Assembly: GCF_040807025.1 (NCBI RefSeq)
Contig: NC_090982.1
Coordinates: 10,062,514-10,126,513, forward strand
Origin: Struthio camelus
Taxonomy: Eukaryota; Chordata; Aves; Struthioniformes; Struthionidae
Direction: 5' to 3'
DNA length: 64,000 nucleotides
Part shown: in pieces, positions 48,328-64,000 of the stretch
Position numbering within the stretch: the first letter of the stretch is position 1
Layout of the letters: every line of letters starts with the position of its first letter
Notes under the pieces: generated by a model
Database searches by the model: none
What the model saw: the letters and a program-made list of their open reading frames with translations, nothing else
Told to the model about the DNA's origin: nothing
Made by a program: the position numbers and the translations under genes

Positions 48328-51300
48328 AAGCTTCCCTACAGCTTCCTTTTTTTACTCCGTAAGTTCCGTTTCAGAAGATGAAGCGTACAGAAGAAAAGGG
48401 CATGCTTATACGAAAAACAAACTGGCTGTCAAATAGCTCCTTCCTACCATATGCACTGCAAGGACATTAAACAGTCAAGTAAAGCATCAAACCAGAGCCA
48501 CACAGTTTCAGCTAAGCCTTACACTCAGATTCGCATGGTACAAGCTCAGCTCTCCCACAGGCTTAAAAAGAACATTAGAAAAAAGCATCTTATGGCTGGG
48601 AAATCCTGATGGCAGTAATAAAGTCAGACATGCAAGGAGATGCAACCACCTGACAGGGAGCACTGCTATAGATCTGACAGCACCGTTTTGTCTTGAAAGG
48701 AAATAAAATAGCCCTTAAAAACAGATCCCCAAATTGCTGTATCAGCATCCAAACTAACTATGTGGTCCAAAGGTACATTGGGACTGCACAGTTAATGGGA
48801 TCACTCCCGGGTCCTCAGCTGATCCTCACAGAGCTGCAAGTGAGAGAACGCAACTGAACTGAGAGTTGCGTAGCAGCAATGAGGCCACGCTGAGAGGCAT
48901 GAGGCTTTGTGATGCAAGGCATCAAGCTGTGCAGCTGCGAAGCTACAGAACAGTGACGGATAGAACAAATGGATTCCTGTTTCATTCAAACAGCTCTTCA
49001 GGAAAAGGGGAAGAAGCCGTTTGGCAACTGCAGCCTCTGGCAGTCACAGCCAGTCCTGCTTAACTCCTGCCTCTCCTGCAGCAATGCCATACAGCACTAA
49101 CGTGCCTTCTCTAAGGTATTACAACAGACCGAGGTGCCTGGGTCTCAGCACACTTATTTCACATTTTGCACTTATTTGTATTAATTTGACAAAAGTAAGC
49201 CAGAGGCCAGGATACATGGCTCATAGCTGACATGCAAGAGTCTAATGCTATATCTCATTCCTCCCCTCCTGTCTCTGCAGCAGTGGGAACCTGGCTGTCT
49301 GGGTCTCCATCCATTCATCTCAAACCTTTCCAACAGGTCCTAAGGCTCGTTTCTGCCTTTGAGGTAGACTGGCCACGTGCCAGGAGCTCTCAGTAGAACT
49401 GTTACCTTGTAACCGTGTCTACCATGTGACAGGCAGTTAGCTAGGTTCCAGCATTTACTTCTGTGGAATTAAGGGCCTCTGACATACAAGTGAAGAGTAT
49501 TTGTGCAGTACTTCAAAAATTATGATGGAAGCACCAGAAGTTATTTATCATGTTAGTAACTGCAGAACCTTACATATAAAATTTAGTCTACCTTCTTGCC
49601 ATTCTGTACTAAGAAATGATATGAAAGCAGCCTTCCAATGGATTACAGACTTCCTGATAAATTATAAAATGGTGGGCTTTTTAGCCTAATACCCCAGAAA
49701 AAGATGCAGCACAATACACAAGTTGGGGCACTTTCATCAGTGTTCTAGGCCAGGCCTGCAAGGGGAGCTTGCATGGTCTACCACAAATATTCCAGTTCTC
49801 AAAAGCACATAGGTAAGCTGGCTAGCAGAGCCTGGGAGGTAAGGTGCCAGGGGAGTCTGGATCCTGCCAGGTCTCCTGCTGAAGATGTCTGAAGATGTCT
49901 GCTGATGGGAGTTTTCTAATTGCTTCTCTACTTTGGATCACACTCAGAATTACTATTTTTAAATGCCATCCTGGAAAGAGCCACAAAATAGATATTCATT
50001 AGTTTCAAATTCTTGCTTCTTGAAAGGAACCGTTACAAAGACAATTGCTGAACATGGTGGCAACATAGCCGTTGCTGTTCATGGCAGCAACACTGGAAGT
50101 AAGAAGACGTGCCTTGCAATGGCTTTAACGGAATGAATGCCCTTGTCCTTATCTGCCAGTCAAGTCACCAACGAGGCCATGCTGAATTCGTAGCACTGTG
50201 GGAGAAGGTTACAACGTATATTAAAATAACACTGCCCTAACTGACACTAAGCAACTGCAGGAACCTGAGTAAACTGTTTTCTTGTCTTTAAAGGCAGTTG
50301 CCAGTAAAAAAATGATAAAAAAGTTAACGGATTTTGATTTCCTAATGACTAATAATTTAGTACCAAAAATGAGAGTAAGTTTCAAAGATCTTATTCAGTC
50401 ATGACACGTCCCCCACACTATTAACAAAGCCTCTCAGTACATTCTACAGCATCAGGCACTCAAAGCAGCAGGCAGTATTTTGAGTTCCTATGCTGTGGAT
50501 TCCAAAGTCAGAGACAATTTCTCCACTAACAGAAGCTGGAAATGGCATAAACATCTCTCAGCTTTTAAAAAAAAGCTCAACCCATGTTTACAAAGCACAA
50601 ATGCTCCCCAAATCTTGGATTATTTAGCTTGGATAAATGATCTGGCAGTCTCCTTATAGCTGTTGCTGGCGTTTATGCACAGATGCCCGCTTTCACTTCG
50701 CTTCTAGTGCCACAATGCTGGTATTTTGGCAGTCTCTGTGCTCTCCTCTCTGAGTGTCTCAATTTCAACACGCTTCAAGCTGTTGATTTTTTTTTCCAGT
50801 GCAAGCAGAGCTGAGCCCTGGATATTTCACATACTGACAGGCTGAGGGATATCAACAGTTCCCGGGGTGGCAGAGCATCACAACGAGGGTTACGTTTGCT
50901 GCTAGTCCAACAGGTCGTACACAACAAGTGAGGCTGGGCAGACAGCGTCTGTGGGCAACGCACGTCCTCAGCCTTTGCTCCAGTTAAGGCAGGCGTCCTC
51001 ACCCTGCCTTTAAGTAGTTTTACATGGGAGTCAAGTCAATGACTTCATGGTAAATGTTGCTTGCTTCACATCAGTAAAAAGCAAGTCTAATCTGGTCACA
51101 CACCCAGAAATTAAAGCATATGCAGTCTTCATCACCCTAGCAGTAGCTACTGAAGCTGCACAATCAGTGGAGAAGTAAGACAAATCCACCTCCATACATG
51201 CACAACAATCAATTAGAGGAGAAACAGCATGGAATTGTTCTTCTGTCTCTTCAGTTTCTTTTGAATTGTGAACAGCTGTGTCCCCAACCCATTCTTCTGC

Positions 51301-51574
51301 AAAATCCCCAAGAGAGAAGCCACAGTGCAAGACTGCACCCAGGTAGAAAAATCCTGCAGCAATAGTAATGGATCGGCCACTCTGGTAAGTTACACTCAAG
51401 TAATGGACAGTTTTCAGGGCGTACTCGACCTAAGTGCAAGGTAGGAGCAAGACTTGCCAAGCCAACAAATTATGGTGATATCCAAACCTAATTGCAATAA
51501 CAGAGAGGGATCTGGTTTTAGAAGTCCATCCCATTAGCCCAAGTATCAAATGTGAAACTAGCTGAAGAAACAGT
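48328..51574. other. TMOD1-TSTD2 convergent interval
   Basis: Unique-looking sequence with no CR1 and no recognised gene. Part of it must be TSTD2 3' UTR. A 10-bp tandem (CTGAAGATGT twice) lies near 49881. Confidence 0.6.
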
Positions 51575-62802
<11,228 letters not shown>

Positions 62803-63279
62803 CTCGGCGGCGGCCAACGGCCGGTGGCGGGGGTGGGGGGAGGGGGGAGCGCAGCGCCGTCGCCCGGGAGACGCCCCGTGCTAGGGACCGGCCGCAGCTC
62901 CCGACGCGGCGCGGGGCGGAGCCTCAGCGGCGCGGGGCGGGGCCTCTGCGCGGCGCCGCGAGGGCGGCAATTTCGCGCCGGTCCCTTGCCCGCTTTCCCG
63001 CCCCGGAACTCCTCCACGCGCGCCATAGAGCGGGGAGCAGAGCGGCACCCGGCTCCCCGGCCTCTGAGGGCTTGTCGAGGCGCCGCGGCAGCCGCTGCCC
63101 CGGAAGGAGAGGCGAGGCGAGCCGGAAGCAGGCGGTAGAAGGGCCGCGTTCCTCCTCGGCGCGGCTCTTCCTTCCTTCCCTGCCCCCTCTCACCTGCGCC
63201 GCAGCGGCGCGCGCTCCTTCCAACCGCCGCCAACCGCTGCCCGGCCCGGCCCGGCCCGGCCCGGCCCGGCCGCGCCGCC
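62803..63279. promoter_or_regulatory. bidirectional CpG-island promoter between TSTD2 and NCBP1
   Basis: 477 bp separate the two divergent start codons. The interval is extremely GC- and CpG-rich and has no TATA box. Sites visible: GC boxes GGGGCGGAGC at about 62913 and GGGGCGGGGC at 62934-62943, an E2F-type TTTCGCGCC at 62971-62979, and two ETS-type CCGGAAG boxes (63100-63106 and 63122-63128). Six CCCGG-type units sit at about 63240-63270, just before the NCBP1 start. The tandem ETS plus GC-box layout is typical of shared housekeeping promoters. Transcription starts cannot be fixed from sequence. Confidence 0.85.
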
Positions 63280-63313
63280 ATGTCGCGGCGGCGGCACAGT
63301 GACGAGAGCGACG
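63280..63313 (+). CDS. NCBP1: NCBP1 coding exon 1
   Basis: 34 nt: MSRRRHSDESD plus one base; donor GTGAGC at 63314. Confidence 0.94.
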
Positions 63314-63552
63314 GTGAGCGCCATCTCCTCGCGGCCCTGGCGGCCTCTTCCCGGCGGCGGGGCCCGGGGGCGCCCGGGGCGGCGGGGAGCTGCTTGGGGG
63401 GGGGGGGTATGGACCTCACCGCCGGCTGCGGGGGGGAGTAACGGAGCGCTTGGTGTTTTGGAGCAGGGCAGCCCCACAAGAGGCGGAGGACGTCGGAGCC
63501 GTCGGAGATCGAGGAGAGGCTCGAGTCGCTGATATGCAGGGTGGGAGAGAAG
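63280..63552 (+). CDS. NCBP1: nuclear cap-binding protein subunit 1 (CBP80), first two coding exons, 3' partial
   Basis: Exons 63280-63313 and 63467-63552 join in phase 1 to 40 codons: MSRRRHSDESDG, then QPHKRRRTSEPSEIEERLES and LICRVGEK. This is the N terminus of CBP80, the large subunit of the nuclear cap-binding complex, which acts in splicing, export and nonsense-mediated decay. The basic RRR and KRRR clusters form the N-terminal nuclear localisation signal. The start ATG has a strong context (CCGCCATGTC). The MIF4G-like helical domains lie to the right of the window. Confidence 0.95.
63467..63552 (+). CDS. NCBP1: NCBP1 coding exon 2
   Basis: 86 nt; acceptor GTGTTTTGGAGCAG, donor GTATGC at 63553. 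Ends in phase 0 after VGEK. Confidence 0.93.
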
Positions 63553-64000
63553 GTATGCGGGGCGCTTCTCTGTGGCTCTGAGGTGCTGGGCCCCGGAGGG
63601 CAGCGGGGGGCAAACAAGATTTATCTTCCTTCCCCCCCCCCCCCACCCCGCCTTGTATGGTGTTATATAAGAGTGCTTCATTAGCAGCTTTTCCTTTCTT
63701 TCTTTCTTGCTTTCTTTCTTTCTTTTTAATGTTTGAGATTAGCTGGGAAGTTTTCAGGTGCCACAACATCAGGTGCCAAAAAGGGAACGTTGTTAAATGC
63801 CCATGTTTTTCCCACACAATGATACCGTATCATCAGTGAAGAGTTAGCGCTCTGTATTCGTGAATTTTGTTTGCTGTTCCCAGTTTTCCAGGATCTGGGA
63901 GGAATTACTGAGATGTGGCTGTGGCCTGAGTCGCAAGTTCTGACTTGGTTGAGGCTCCTAAAAACGTGTGGGAAAGGCTAATGACCCAAGTGATGGGGCA
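63553..64000 (+). other. NCBP1: NCBP1 intron 2, left part
   Basis: Contains a C run near 63632-63643 and a TTTC/CTTT tract at about 63690-63727; no exon seen before the window ends. Confidence 0.75.

Noticed and set aside
62815-62817. TTG as an upstream start for TSTD2
   Set aside because: Non-ATG starts are rare in vertebrates and the ATG at 62802 has a strong context.

Overview
The window is vertebrate nuclear DNA, most likely from a bird. The evidence is split genes with GT-AG introns, CpG-island promoters, and repeats dominated by CR1 LINEs that end in ATTCTGTG octamers instead of poly(A). Gene order and orientation are TDRD7 (+), TMOD1 (+), TSTD2 (-), NCBP1 (+), the same order as on human chromosome 9q22. 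I cannot name the species.

Layout. 1-2598 is a long CR1 copy in sense orientation in an intron of TDRD7; its frame is open for 838 codons and runs off the left edge. 2803-5410 holds the last two coding exons of TDRD7. 5655-13300 is intergenic, with CR1 pieces and a 152-bp direct duplication. 13300-14160 is a CpG island with two candidate TMOD1 first exons. 26260-46855 carries all nine coding exons of TMOD1; joined they give 1080 nt, or 359 aa plus stop. 46856 to about 48327 is its 3' UTR. 51575-62802 on the minus strand carries TSTD2, whose nine coding exons give 1386 nt, or 461 aa plus stop. 62803-63279 is a 477-bp GC-rich bidirectional promoter shared with NCBP1, whose first two coding exons (40 codons) close the window.

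The genes are not an operon. TDRD7 is a germ-granule Tudor protein, TMOD1 caps actin pointed ends, TSTD2 is a rhodanese of the TrhO/UPF0176 type, and NCBP1 is the large subunit of the nuclear cap-binding complex. The only visible regulatory coupling is the head-to-head TSTD2/NCBP1 promoter and a possible tail-to-tail overlap of the TMOD1 and TSTD2 3' UTRs.

I found no unknown multi-gene system. The points most worth checking are the open CR1 frame, the in-frame GGGGCC repeat in TSTD2 exon 2, the T27 tract forming a TSTD2 splice acceptor, the 152-bp duplication beside a 3'-truncated CR1, and the apparent lack of a canonical TSTD2 poly(A) signal before the TMOD1 3' UTR. All exon boundaries were placed by reading frame, splice sites and recalled family conservation; none was tested against transcripts.
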